Shown: positions 34,038-42,628 of the stretch, piece after piece | Position numbering within the stretch: the first letter of the stretch is position 1 | How the letters are laid out: the number at the start of each line of letters is the position of its first letter | Assembly (NCBI RefSeq): GCF_021228125.1 | Contig: NZ_JAJQQS010000008.1 | Span: 186,001 to 250,000, forward strand | Source of the DNA: Streptomyces albireticuli | Lineage (GTDB): Bacteria; Actinomycetota; Actinomycetes; Streptomycetales; Streptomycetaceae | DNA: 64,000 bases | Reading direction: 5' to 3' | Notes under the pieces: generated by a model | What the model saw: the letters and a program-made list of their open reading frames with translations, nothing else | The model's database searches: none | What the model was told of the DNA's origin: nothing | Made by a program: the position numbers and the translations under genes

Positions 34038-34324
34038 GCGACGACGCCGTGCTCCGGGAGCTCGCGGACGGCGAGCGGCTGCGCGTCCGCGTCGCCGGGC
34101 GGGAGTTCGTGATCGACGCCGCCTGCCCGCACCGCAAGGGCCGCCTCGTCCACGGCTATGTCAATACGCGCACCCTGCGCATCATCTGCCCCCTCCACCG
34201 CTCCTCGTTCGACCTCACCACGGGCTGCCCGGTCGCGGGGCCGACCACGGAGGCGCTCACGGTGTACAGCGACGGACCGGCGGACGGCGAGGACGCCCCG
34301 CGGAAGGGACGAACGGAACGATGA
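34034..34324 (+). CDS. rohT: RohT-like Rieske ferredoxin
   Basis: A 96-residue Rieske [2Fe-2S] protein: CPH near residue 30 and CPLH about 20 residues later supply the two Cys and two His ligands (CxH...CxxH). It probably feeds electrons to the diiron oxygenase. GTG 34034 overlaps rohS, and the stop overlaps the methyltransferase start (ATGA). No reductase is encoded in the operon. Confidence 0.88.
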   Translation: MSDDAVLRELADGERLRVRVAGREFVIDAACPHRKGRLVHGYVNTRTLRIICPLHRSSFDLTTGCPVAGPTTEALTVYSDGPADGEDAPRKGRTER

Positions 34325-35406
34325 CGATCACCACCGGTGCGCCGGAGTACGAGCCCGAACAGGTGTGGCTCCCGGCCTCCGAACAGCTCCTGGAATGGGG
34401 CGACGACTTCCACTCCCTCATGCTCGGCGACGACCTGCGCATGAACGCCTACCGCGCGGCGATCGCCGAGGCGGTGAGGCCCGGCGCCACCGTGCTCGAC
34501 CTGGGCACCGGCACCGGCATCCTCGCCCGCTGGGCACTGGAGGCCGGCGCCGCGCGGGTCTACGGCATCGACCTCAACGAGAGCGTGCTGGCGGACGCCG
34601 TCGACCGGCTGAAGGCCGCCGGCCACGGAGACCGGTTCCACCCGCTGTGCGGGCTCTCCTTCGACCTCGACCTGCCCGAGCGGGTCGACGTCGTCCTCTC
34701 CGAGATCATGGGAAACCTCGCGGACAACGAGAACGCCGCCGCGATCCTCGACGACGCGCGCCGCCGCTTCCTGCGGCCCGGCGGCACCATGCTGCCCCGG
34801 CAGATCGAGAGCTACCTCGTCCCCGTCGCCGCCGAGCGGGCCCAGGCCCAGCTCACCGGCCCGGGCCCGCAGGACGCCGGCGGCCCGGCGGCCTTCGCCG
34901 GACTGCTGCGGCGCCGGGGCGCCGAAAGCCCCTTCGACCTCTACTACGACGTGATCGTCCCGATCCGCTGCCACCTGGCCGCTCCCCGGGTCGTCAGGAC
35001 GTACGACCTCACCGCTCCCGGCGGCGCGGAGCGCACCGACTACCGGGTGCCGCTCGTCTACACCGCCCGCCGGGACGGTGTGCTCACCGGCTTCAAGGGC
35101 TACTTCGTCGCCACGCTGTCCGACACCGTGGCCCTCGACATCTCCGGCGACGACATCGGCTCCCGCACCACGTCCGACAGCTGGAAGCACTGCTACCTGC
35201 CGATCGCCGAGCCCGTGCCGCTGCGCCGCGGCGACCGGATCGCCGTGTCGTTCAGCCGCTCCCGGCCCGGCGGCGGAGCCGGTAACGGAGCCGGTAACGG
35301 GCACGCCTTCGGCCAGGTCTACCGCTGGGAGGGCGCCGTCGTCTCGGCGGGCGCGACCGTGGCCCGCTTCGCCCAGAGCACGGCCGTCCGGCGCACCGGG
35401 CCGTGA
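34321..35406 (+). CDS. PRMT-like SAM methyltransferase
   Basis: A 361-residue class I methyltransferase with the architecture of protein arginine methyltransferases: substrate helix FHSLMLGDDLRMNAYRAAI, motif I VLDLGTGTGILARWALEAG, acidic post-I GIDLN, and a double-Glu-like loop SEIMGNLADNEN. A C-terminal beta-barrel ends near SDSWKHCYLP, a likely counterpart of the PRMT THW loop. Coupled by ATGA overlap to rohT, so it belongs to the azomycin-type operon. It could methylate an arginine-derived intermediate or the aminoimidazole product; a protein target is the alternative. I do not know this gene as part of the described azomycin pathway. Confidence 0.78.
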   Translation: MTITTGAPEYEPEQVWLPASEQLLEWGDDFHSLMLGDDLRMNAYRAAIAEAVRPGATVLDLGTGTGILARWALEAGAARVYGIDLNESVLADAVDRLKAAGHGDRFHPLCGLSFDLDLPERVDVVLSEIMGNLADNENAAAILDDARRRFLRPGGTMLPRQIESYLVPVAAERAQAQLTGPGPQDAGGPAAFAGLLRRRGAESPFDLYYDVIVPIRCHLAAPRVVRTYDLTAPGGAERTDYRVPLVYTARRDGVLTGFKGYFVATLSDTVALDISGDDIGSRTTSDSWKHCYLPIAEPVPLRRGDRIAVSFSRSRPGGGAGNGAGNGHAFGQVYRWEGAVVSAGATVARFAQSTAVRRTGP

Positions 35407-35448
35407 CCGCACGGATCCACTGAACAGAACCAGTCCGACGGGGGAGAA

Positions 35449-38400
35449 ATGAATACCGAGAGCACCATTCCAGCCGGGACCGACGCGGACAGAGCGCGCG
35501 TACGCGCCTACGACGTCGTCGCCCTCAACGTCCCCATCGCCTACAACGGATTCGGCGACCACGACCGCAACGGCGCCCTCTACGTCCTGGCCGCCGACGC
35601 GGAGGAACTGCGCGAGGTCGCCTCTTCGTGGCCCGAGCCGTTCCCCGACTGGACCCGCGAACCCGAGCGCGTACCGGCCCCGCACCCCAAGGCGCGGCCC
35701 CTGGTGCTGCGCGTGCGCCGCGGCGAGCGGCTGCGGGTCCGGCTCGCCAACGAACTGCCGCGGCCCGTCGGCATCACACTCCAGGGCGTGCGCTACGACG
35801 CCCGGACGACGGACGGCGCGGCCGTCGGCGCCAACCCGGACAGCAGCGTCCCGCCCGGCCTGACCCGCGAGTACGAGTGGCTGTGCGAGCACGAGGGCGT
35901 CTTCCACTTCGGTGACATGGCGGACCCGCGCGGCGAGGGCTCGCAGAGCCACGGCCTCGTCGGCGCGGTCGTCGTCGAGGCCCCCGGGGCCACCTGGACC
36001 GACCCGGTGACCGGCGACCCCCTGGCGACGGGCCTGGAAGCCGACGTCCACCTGCCGGACCGCAGCTTCCGCGAATACGTCGTGTTCATGATGGAGTACC
36101 CGAGCAACGACAACCCCGTCGCGCCCCCGGCGCACGGCTCGCACGGTTCGCACGGCGGGGGCGGCGGCCACGGCGGCCACGGCGCCGGGGCCCGTGGCGG
36201 CGCCGCCGTGCCGGCGGGGTCGCCCCCGGACGCCTCCGGGTCCGACACGCTCGACGACCTGACCCTGCCCAACAACGCCATGCTGCCGGTCAACCTGCGC
36301 ATCGAGCCGATGGAATGGCGGATGTACCAGTACCACAAGATGCTCGCCGACGGTGTGCTCGACCCCGTCCGCGACGCCCAGACCGGCGAGGAACTGCACC
36401 ACAGCTCCTGGCTGTTCGGCGACCCGGCCACCCCCGTCTTCCGCGGCTACGCGGGCGACCCGGCCGTGATCCGGCTCGTACACGGCGGCATGCGGGACAC
36501 CCACGTCTTCCACACCCACCTCCACCAGTGGCGGCTCGACCCGGCCGACGCCGACTCCCCGATCGTGGACTCCGTCAGCATCAGCCCCCAGGAGGGCATG
36601 ACCCTCGACCTCGTCGGCGGGCTGGGCTCGACGCAGCACGCGGTGGGCGACTCGATCTGGCACTGCCACATGTACGTCCACTTCCACATGGGCATGTGGG
36701 GCATGTTCCGCATCTTCGACACCCTCCAGGACGGCTCGGGCACCTACCCCGACGGCACCCCCGTCACCGCCCTCGCACCGCTGCCGCGCCGCACGGCGCC
36801 CCCGGCGCCCACACCCGAACGGCCCGGCTTCCCGGCGTTCCTGGCCGACACCGCCACGTTCCCGCAGAAGAACCCCCGGCCGCCCCGCACCCCGCACCAG
36901 CCCGCCGGCATGGGCCGCGAACCCACCGCCCTGGAGGCGGCGGCCTTCTGCCCGGACCCGCAGCCGGGCGAGGCGTTCACCAAGGTGGGCCCGCCCGGCG
37001 CCCCGGTGCGCCGCTTCCACCTCGTCGCCGCCACGGGCACCTTGTACTACCACGGCGACCCCAGGAAGCCGCACAGCTCCACCTGGCACGACCACCGCGG
37101 CATGTTCTACGCACTCGCCGAGGAGACCGAGGAGGCCGGCGGGCTCGCCGCCTTCCAGGGACAGCTCGCCCGGGGCGAGCGCACCCTGGAACCGCTGGTC
37201 ATCCGCGCCCGCAAGGGCGAGGTGCTGGAGATGACCCTCACCAACGCCCTGCCGGCCGGAAAGCAGGCGGCGTCCGCGTTCGACTACGAGCTGCCCTTCC
37301 AGCCCGAATGCGGCCTGCACACACACCTCGTGAAGTACGACCCGCTCGTCTCCGACGGCTCGGCCATCGGCTGGAACTACATCTCCGCCACCACCACGGC
37401 CGACCAGGGCGAGGACGCGTTCGGCCGGTACAACTCCTGGACGTACCGCTGGTACGTCGACCAGGAGTTCGGCACCGTCCTCTTCCACGACCACCTGCTC
37501 GCCAACTACCGGCAGCGGCACGGCCTCTTCGGCGCCCTCATCGCCGAGCCCGCGGACGCCACCTGGTTCTCGCCCCACGACCGCGGCACCCCGCTGCGCC
37601 GCGGCACCCGGGCCGTCGTCGAGCGCGCCGACGGCACCGCCTACCGCGAGGCCGTGCTCGCCGTCGGCGACTTCGTCCCGATGGTGCGGCACGCGACGGC
37701 CTCCGCCGTCGCGGCCGGTGGCCATGAGGGTGACCACGGCAGCGGGCCCATCAACCCGCCGCCCCGCCCCGGAGCCCCGGACGACCAGGGCGTGATGGGC
37801 GTCAACTACCGCTGTGAACCGCTGTCGGAGCGCGGCGGCGACCCCGCCGACTGGTTCGCGAGCGATGTCCACGGCGACCCCGGCACCCCGCTGCTGCGCG
37901 CGTACCCCGGCGAGGACGTACGCCTGCACGTCCTGCAGGGCTCGCACGACCTCCAGCACAGCTTCACCGTGAACGGCGGCCGCTGGCGCCAATGGGCCGG
38001 CCGTCCCGACACGCCCTGGCGCGACCAGCAGACCTTCGGCATCTCCAACGTCGCCGAACTGCGGCTCGACCGCCGGACCGGCCCAGGCGACCACCTGTGG
38101 GCCTTCGGCGCGACCAACGACCTCTGGCTGGGCTGCTGGGGCCTGCTCCGCCTGCACGACCGGCCGCAGCGCGACCTGCCCGCCCTGCCGGGAGCCCTCT
38201 TCGGCCGGGACCCGCTGCCGCCCCGCCGCGCCGTGCGCCGGTACACCGTACGGGCGCGTTCCCGCGTCATCGCCTACAACGACCGGCGCACCGATCCCTA
38301 CGGGCTCGTGTACACGGTGGACGGCGCCCCGGACGACGCCGGTCCCCTGGTGCTGCGCTGCCGCGCGGGGGAGTGGGTCGAGGTCACCCTGATCAACGAG

Positions 38401-39249
38401 CTCGACGGACCGCCACCGGCCAGCCCCCTCGACCCCGCCGTCATGAACGAGGAGGACCCCGGCACCCGCACCGTCTCGGGCCGGGTCTCCCTCCACCCCA
38501 CCCTGCTGCGCTACGACGTGCGCCACCACGACGGCGCCCACGTCGGCCGCAACGAGGACGGCACCGTCAAGCCGGGCGGGGCCCGTACCTACCGCTGGTA
38601 CGCCGACGAGCCCGGCGTCGTCCTGCTGCGCGACCAGGCCGACGTCGTCAGCCATATGCGGCGCGGCCTGGTCGGCGCCCTGGTGGTGGAGGAGTCGGAC
38701 GCCACCCCCTTCGACCCGGTCACCGGGCGCGAGCGCTGGACCGGCGAACAGTCCGTCGTCCGCAGGCCCGACGCGGAGGCGGTGCGCGAACTCGTCCTCG
38801 TCGCCCAGGACGGACTGCGCCTCTACCACGACGGCGACCTCACCCAGCCGGTGACCGACCTGTTCTCCGACAGCCCCGACGACATGGGACAGAAGGCGTA
38901 CAACTACCGCACCGCCGCCCTGCACCCGCTCACTCCGTCCCTCTCGGACCCGGAGCCGCCCACACCACTGCTGCGCTGCCGCCCGGGCGACCGGCTGGCC
39001 CTCCACCTGGCGATCGGGGCTTCCCGGATGCGCAACCAATGTTTTACCGTGCACGGGCAGGTGTGGGACGCGTCCGAAACCGGACGGGGGACGTACGTGT
39101 CAACCATCGGCGCCCTGGCCACGGGCAGCACGCGCACCATCCGTCTCCGGGCCCAGTACCCCGGCGACTACGCCTACCGCACCGGCAACCTGCACTGGGG
39201 CGTCAGTGAGGGCTGGTGGGGTCTGATCCGAGTATCGGAGACACCATGA
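35449..39249 (+). CDS. Giant multidomain multicopper oxidase-like protein
   Basis: A 1266-residue protein, two to three times a normal multicopper oxidase, made of repeated cupredoxin domains. Copper-site motifs: HTHLHQW near 355; HCHMYVHFHMGM at 405-416, the classic T1/T3 site; LHTHLVKYDPL near 624; FHDHLLANYRQRHGLFG near 681; GSHDLQHSFTVNG near 831; and a final DVRHHDGAHVG near 1024. A His/Gly-rich linker (SHGSHGGGGGHGGHG) near 228 may bind copper. No signal peptide or membrane segment is seen, so it appears cytoplasmic, which is odd for this family. It lies 42 bp behind the PRMT-like gene and overlaps the next by 4 bp. Confidence 0.85.
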   Translation: MNTESTIPAGTDADRARVRAYDVVALNVPIAYNGFGDHDRNGALYVLAADAEELREVASSWPEPFPDWTREPERVPAPHPKARPLVLRVRRGERLRVRLANELPRPVGITLQGVRYDARTTDGAAVGANPDSSVPPGLTREYEWLCEHEGVFHFGDMADPRGEGSQSHGLVGAVVVEAPGATWTDPVTGDPLATGLEADVHLPDRSFREYVVFMMEYPSNDNPVAPPAHGSHGSHGGGGGHGGHGAGARGGAAVPAGSPPDASGSDTLDDLTLPNNAMLPVNLRIEPMEWRMYQYHKMLADGVLDPVRDAQTGEELHHSSWLFGDPATPVFRGYAGDPAVIRLVHGGMRDTHVFHTHLHQWRLDPADADSPIVDSVSISPQEGMTLDLVGGLGSTQHAVGDSIWHCHMYVHFHMGMWGMFRIFDTLQDGSGTYPDGTPVTALAPLPRRTAPPAPTPERPGFPAFLADTATFPQKNPRPPRTPHQPAGMGREPTALEAAAFCPDPQPGEAFTKVGPPGAPVRRFHLVAATGTLYYHGDPRKPHSSTWHDHRGMFYALAEETEEAGGLAAFQGQLARGERTLEPLVIRARKGEVLEMTLTNALPAGKQAASAFDYELPFQPECGLHTHLVKYDPLVSDGSAIGWNYISATTTADQGEDAFGRYNSWTYRWYVDQEFGTVLFHDHLLANYRQRHGLFGALIAEPADATWFSPHDRGTPLRRGTRAVVERADGTAYREAVLAVGDFVPMVRHATASAVAAGGHEGDHGSGPINPPPRPGAPDDQGVMGVNYRCEPLSERGGDPADWFASDVHGDPGTPLLRAYPGEDVRLHVLQGSHDLQHSFTVNGGRWRQWAGRPDTPWRDQQTFGISNVAELRLDRRTGPGDHLWAFGATNDLWLGCWGLLRLHDRPQRDLPALPGALFGRDPLPPRRAVRRYTVRARSRVIAYNDRRTDPYGLVYTVDGAPDDAGPLVLRCRAGEWVEVTLINELDGPPPASPLDPAVMNEEDPGTRTVSGRVSLHPTLLRYDVRHHDGAHVGRNEDGTVKPGGARTYRWYADEPGVVLLRDQADVVSHMRRGLVGALVVEESDATPFDPVTGRERWTGEQSVVRRPDAEAVRELVLVAQDGLRLYHDGDLTQPVTDLFSDSPDDMGQKAYNYRTAALHPLTPSLSDPEPPTPLLRCRPGDRLALHLAIGASRMRNQCFTVHGQVWDASETGRGTYVSTIGALATGSTRTIRLRAQYPGDYAYRTGNLHWGVSEGWWGLIRVSETP

Positions 39250-40001
39250 GCACCACACACCTCGACACCACCGACACGGCCCCCGATGACCCGCGCCTGC
39301 CGGACAGCGACGACACGATCGTCGTCTTCACCGATCTGAACTGCTCCTTCGCCCACGTCGCCGTCCACCGGCTGCACGAGACCCGGCGCCGCCTCGGCCT
39401 CGAAGGGCGGATCTGGTTCGACTTACGGGCCTTCCCGCTGGAGCTCTTCAACCGCGAGGTCAACGCCCGCCCCGGTGTCGACTCGGAGATCGCGGTGCTG
39501 GGCGCCGTCGAACCCGACGCGGGCTGGCGGCTGTGGCAGGGCCCGGACTGGACCTACCCCGTCACCACGCTGCCGGCCCTGGAGGCCGTCGAGGCCGCCA
39601 AGGCCCAGGGCTGGGCCGCGAGCGAACAGCTCGACCGGGCCCTGCGCCGCGCCTTCTGGGCCGAAGGCCGGTGCGTCTCGCTGCGCCACGTCATCCTCGA
39701 CGTGGCGCGCGGCACCGGCGCGGTGGACGTGGGCCTCCTGGCCACCGCCCTGGACACCGGCTCCGCCCGCGCGGCCGTCATGGCGCAGTACGAGGCGGCC
39801 CGCGACGACCGAGTCGTCTGCAGCCCCCACGTCTTCCTCCGCGACGGCACCCACAGCGCCAACCCGGGCGTCACGGCCCACTGGATCGGCGGCGACTTCG
39901 GCGTCGGCTACCCGTACATCGACGACGACCGCCCGGAGATCTACGAAGAACTCCTCACCCACGCGGCCAAACTGGCCGAATCCGCGACCGGCGGCCGGTG
40001 A
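39246..40001 (+). CDS. DsbA-fold (thioredoxin-like) protein, single active-site Cys
   Basis: A 251-residue thioredoxin/DsbA-fold protein: betalphabeta start TIVVFTDLNCSFAHVAVHRL with one Cys (Cys33) where CPxC would be, the helical insert, and C-terminal SPHVFLRDGTHSANPGVT holding the cis-loop. Relatives include FrnE-like proteins and 2-hydroxychromene-2-carboxylate isomerase/GST-kappa. With only CSFA, a glutathione/mycothiol or isomerase-type role is more likely than disulfide exchange. ATGA overlap with the oxidase gene; last gene of the operon. A TTA codon (39423-39425) suggests bldA control. Confidence 0.75.
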   Translation: MSTTHLDTTDTAPDDPRLPDSDDTIVVFTDLNCSFAHVAVHRLHETRRRLGLEGRIWFDLRAFPLELFNREVNARPGVDSEIAVLGAVEPDAGWRLWQGPDWTYPVTTLPALEAVEAAKAQGWAASEQLDRALRRAFWAEGRCVSLRHVILDVARGTGAVDVGLLATALDTGSARAAVMAQYEAARDDRVVCSPHVFLRDGTHSANPGVTAHWIGGDFGVGYPYIDDDRPEIYEELLTHAAKLAESATGGR

Positions 40002-40007
40002 CCTGAA

Positions 40008-40072
40008 ACCTCTGCCGCCGCACACCTCCCGCCGGCCGGGTGCCGGGCGGGGCGGTGTGCGGCGGCAGAGGT
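40008..40072. terminator. Bidirectional terminator after the azomycin-type operon
   Basis: Perfect 18-bp arms (40008-40025/40055-40072) with a 29-nt GC-rich loop that folds further. It lies between the converging DsbA-like and MurA-like genes. Confidence 0.85.
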
Positions 40073-40075
40073 CGT

Positions 40076-41605
40076 TCAGATGTCGCGGAAGATCTCGATC
40101 TGCGCGCCGATCGAGTTGAGCCGCTCCGCCAGGTCCTCGTAACCCCGGTTGATCACATAGACGTTGCGCAGCACCGACGTGCCCTCCGCCGCCATCATCG
40201 CCAGGAGGACGACCACGGCCGGTCGCAGGGCCGGAGGGCACATCATCTCGGCCGAGCGCCAGCGGGTCGGGCCCTCGACCAGGACCCGGTGGGGGTCGAG
40301 GAGCTTGACGTCGGCGCCGAGGCGGTTGAGGTCGGTGAGGTAGATGGCGCGGTTGTCGTAGACCCAGTCGTGGATCAGGGTCTGGCCCTGCGCGGAGGCG
40401 GCGATGGCCGCGAAGAAGGGGACGTTGTCGATGTTGAGGCCGGGGAACGGCATCGGGTGGATCTTGTCGATCGGCGCGCGCAGCTTGGAGGGGCGGACGG
40501 TCAGGTCCAGCAGGCGGGTGCGGCCGTTGTCCGCCGGGTACTCGGGGCTGCGCTCGTGGTCGAGGCCCATCTCCTCCAGGACGGCGAGCTCGATCTCCAT
40601 GAACTCGATCGGCACCCGGCGGATCGTCAGCTCGGACTCGGTGACCACGGCGGCGGCGAGCAGGCTCATGGCCTCCACCGGGTCCTCGGACGGCGCGTAG
40701 TCCACGTCGCGGTCGATGGTGGCGACGCCGTGCACGGTCAGGGTGGTGGTGCCGATGCCCTCGACCTTGACGCCCAGCTCCTCCAGGAAGAAGCAGAGGT
40801 CCTGGACCATGTAGTTGGAGCTCGCGTTGCGGATGACGGTGACGCCGGCGTGGCGGGCCGCCGCGAGGAGGGCGTTCTCGGTGACGGTGTCGCCGCGCTC
40901 GGTCAGGACGATCGCCCGCGTGGGTGCGACCGAACGGTCGACCTGGGCGTGGTACGTGCCGTCCGTGGCCGTGACCTCCAGGCCGAAGTGGCGCAGGGCC
41001 GTCATGTGCGGCTGCACGGTCCGGGTGCCGAGGTCGCAGCCGCCCGCGTACGGGATCTTGAAGTGGTCCATCCGGTGCAGCAGCGGACCCAGGAACATGA
41101 TCACACTGCGGGTGCGGCGGGCGGCCTCGGTGTCCATCGCGGCGAGGTCCAGCTCGGCGGGCGGGACGATCTCGAGGTCGTTGCCGTCGTTGATCCAGCG
41201 GGCCTTGACGCCGATGCTGCCCAGGACCTCCAGGATCCGGTAGACCTCCTCGATCCGGGCGACCCGGCGCAGGGTCGTCCGGCCGGCGTTGAGGAGCGTC
41301 GCGCAGAGCAGCGCCACGCAGGCGTTCTTGCTCGTCTTGACGTCGATGGAGCCGGAGAGCCGGCGGCCGCCGACCACGCGCAGATGCATGGGCCCGGCGT
41401 AACCCAGGGAGACGATCTCGCTGTCCAGCGCCTCACCGATGCGGGCGATCATATCAAGGCTGATGTTCTGATTTCCGCGCTCGATGCGATTGACGGCGCT
41501 CTGGCTGGTGCCGAGGGCGTCCGCCAGCTGCGACTGAGTCCAACCACGGTGCTGTCGCGCATCGCGGATGAGCTTGCCGATTCGGGCGAGGTAGGCGTCT
41601 GTCAT
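40076..41605 (-). CDS. murA: XRE-HTH / MurA-type enolpyruvyl transferase fusion
   Basis: A 509-residue fusion. Residues about 10-65 are an XRE helix-turn-helix (RGWTQSQLADALGTSQSAVNR). From about 72 the protein is a UDP-N-acetylglucosamine 1-carboxyvinyltransferase (EPT fold) with the fosfomycin-target Cys190 in GGCDLGTR, and PFPGLNIDNVP. The catalytic Cys being present, it should be able to act in peptidoglycan precursor synthesis. From memory this is the second Streptomyces MurA (SCO5998-like). The HTH could make it autoregulatory. ATG 41605; the region upstream has ATCTCAGATATGAGAT-like dyads. Confidence 0.88.
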   Translation of the reverse strand: MTDAYLARIGKLIRDARQHRGWTQSQLADALGTSQSAVNRIERGNQNISLDMIARIGEALDSEIVSLGYAGPMHLRVVGGRRLSGSIDVKTSKNACVALLCATLLNAGRTTLRRVARIEEVYRILEVLGSIGVKARWINDGNDLEIVPPAELDLAAMDTEAARRTRSVIMFLGPLLHRMDHFKIPYAGGCDLGTRTVQPHMTALRHFGLEVTATDGTYHAQVDRSVAPTRAIVLTERGDTVTENALLAAARHAGVTVIRNASSNYMVQDLCFFLEELGVKVEGIGTTTLTVHGVATIDRDVDYAPSEDPVEAMSLLAAAVVTESELTIRRVPIEFMEIELAVLEEMGLDHERSPEYPADNGRTRLLDLTVRPSKLRAPIDKIHPMPFPGLNIDNVPFFAAIAASAQGQTLIHDWVYDNRAIYLTDLNRLGADVKLLDPHRVLVEGPTRWRSAEMMCPPALRPAVVVLLAMMAAEGTSVLRNVYVINRGYEDLAERLNSIGAQIEIFRDI

Positions 41606-41616
41606 GGGTCAGACGG

Positions 41617-41634
41617 TATCTCAGATATGAGATT
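41617..41634. promoter_or_regulatory. Dyad near the HTH-MurA start
   Basis: A perfect short palindrome, ATCTCA-GATA-TGAGAT (41619-41634), lies about 14 bp upstream of the HTH-MurA start codon. It is a good candidate site for the protein's own HTH domain. Confidence 0.5.
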
Positions 41635-41683
41635 ACTTCCTCGTAGGGAGTTGTTCTACTACTATGCGAACAACTTGGAGGTC

Positions 41684-42244
41684 ATGGTGAACGTGCCCGC
41701 ACATTCCCCGCCCGGCCGACGCCGCGGCGTCGTGGTTCCGGCGCCCCACCTGGCCTTTCCCGCGGCTTCCCGCGCCGTGTCCGGCTCCCCGCGCGGCCGG
41801 CCGCCGGACCCTGTGGCCACACACTCCGGCACCGCGGGGCGCGCCGACGAGTGCACGAGCCCGGCCGCGCTTCCGTACGTGGCGGCCACACTCCTGCTGC
41901 CACCGGGCGCCGCGCTCGCCGTGTGCGTCGGCGCGTTCGGCGCCGGGCGCGCCGGAGCGAAGGCCCGCACGGCGCGCCCCCTGATCCTCCTCGCCCACGG
42001 GGTGCCCGGCCTCCTCGACATCGCGGACTCCGGCCGCTGCGGCTACTCTGTGCGCCCCGGACGCGGCGGGCTCGTCCCGCGCTCCGGGGAGGCGCGCGTC
42101 GCGCACCGGACCGCCGGCGGCGAATCCGCCGTCACGGCCGACGACTCGGCCGCCGCCGCGCCGCTCGACGCGCCGGTCGCCCGCGACCACGCCGCCGTCC
42201 GCGCGGACCACCGTGAGAACGATCCCACCGGCCAGGGAGGCTGA
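41684..42244 (+). CDS. DUF1648-like protein, short and possibly degenerate
   Basis: A 186-residue frame with high third-position GC and a GGAGG just before ATG 41684. The segment RPPDPVATHSGTAGRADE matches the DUF1648 hallmark (LPDPVATHFGxxGxADG), followed by one hydrophobic stretch LPYVAATLLLPPGAALAVCV. Full DUF1648 membrane proteins are longer with several helices; here the rest is hydrophilic (Asp/Ala/Arg-rich). It is probably a truncated or frame-decayed gene. Four bases later comes a YtrA-type GntR gene, the usual partner of DUF1648. Confidence 0.5.
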   Translation: MVNVPAHSPPGRRRGVVVPAPHLAFPAASRAVSGSPRGRPPDPVATHSGTAGRADECTSPAALPYVAATLLLPPGAALAVCVGAFGAGRAGAKARTARPLILLAHGVPGLLDIADSGRCGYSVRPGRGGLVPRSGEARVAHRTAGGESAVTADDSAAAAPLDAPVARDHAAVRADHRENDPTGQGG

Positions 42245-42248
42245 CCCC

Positions 42249-42611
42249 GTGCTGCTCCGCCTCGACCCCGCCTCGCCGCTGCCCCTCGGCGACCAGATCG
42301 CCGCCGCCGTACGCGGCGCCATCGCCGACGGCTCCGTCAGCCCCGGCGAGCGCCTGCCCGCCGCCCGCGCCCTCGCCGACTCGCTCGCCGTCAACGTCCA
42401 CACGGTGCTCCGCGGCTACCAGCGGCTTCGCGAGGAGGGCCTCATCGAACTGCGCCGGGGCCGCGGCGCGGTGGTGACGGCCGGCGCCACCGCCCCCGAC
42501 CGTGCCCGCCTCATGGACGGCGTCCGCCGCCTGATCACCGATGCCCGCGCCCTCGGCCTCTCGGACGAACAGGTGGTCGCCCTCGTGCGGACGGGGCTGG
42601 CGGACCGCTGA
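42249..42611 (+). CDS. GntR family regulator, YtrA subfamily
   Basis: A 120-residue regulator with an N-terminal winged HTH (LPLGDQIAAAVRGAIADGSV, then LPAARALADSLAVNVHTVLR) and only a short C-terminal helical tail, which defines the YtrA subfamily. Such genes sit with transporter or DUF1648 membrane genes and repress their own operon. GTG 42249 starts 4 bp after the DUF1648-like stop. Confidence 0.88.
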   Translation: MLLRLDPASPLPLGDQIAAAVRGAIADGSVSPGERLPAARALADSLAVNVHTVLRGYQRLREEGLIELRRGRGAVVTAGATAPDRARLMDGVRRLITDARALGLSDEQVVALVRTGLADR

Positions 42612-42628
42612 TCCGCAGGAGTGCCGGG

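Noticed and set aside
34156..39054. 1632-residue minus-strand open frame
   Set aside because: It is antisense to the multicopper oxidase; its length comes from the GC-rich third positions of the real gene. It has no domains and a Val/Gly/Arg/Asp-biased composition.
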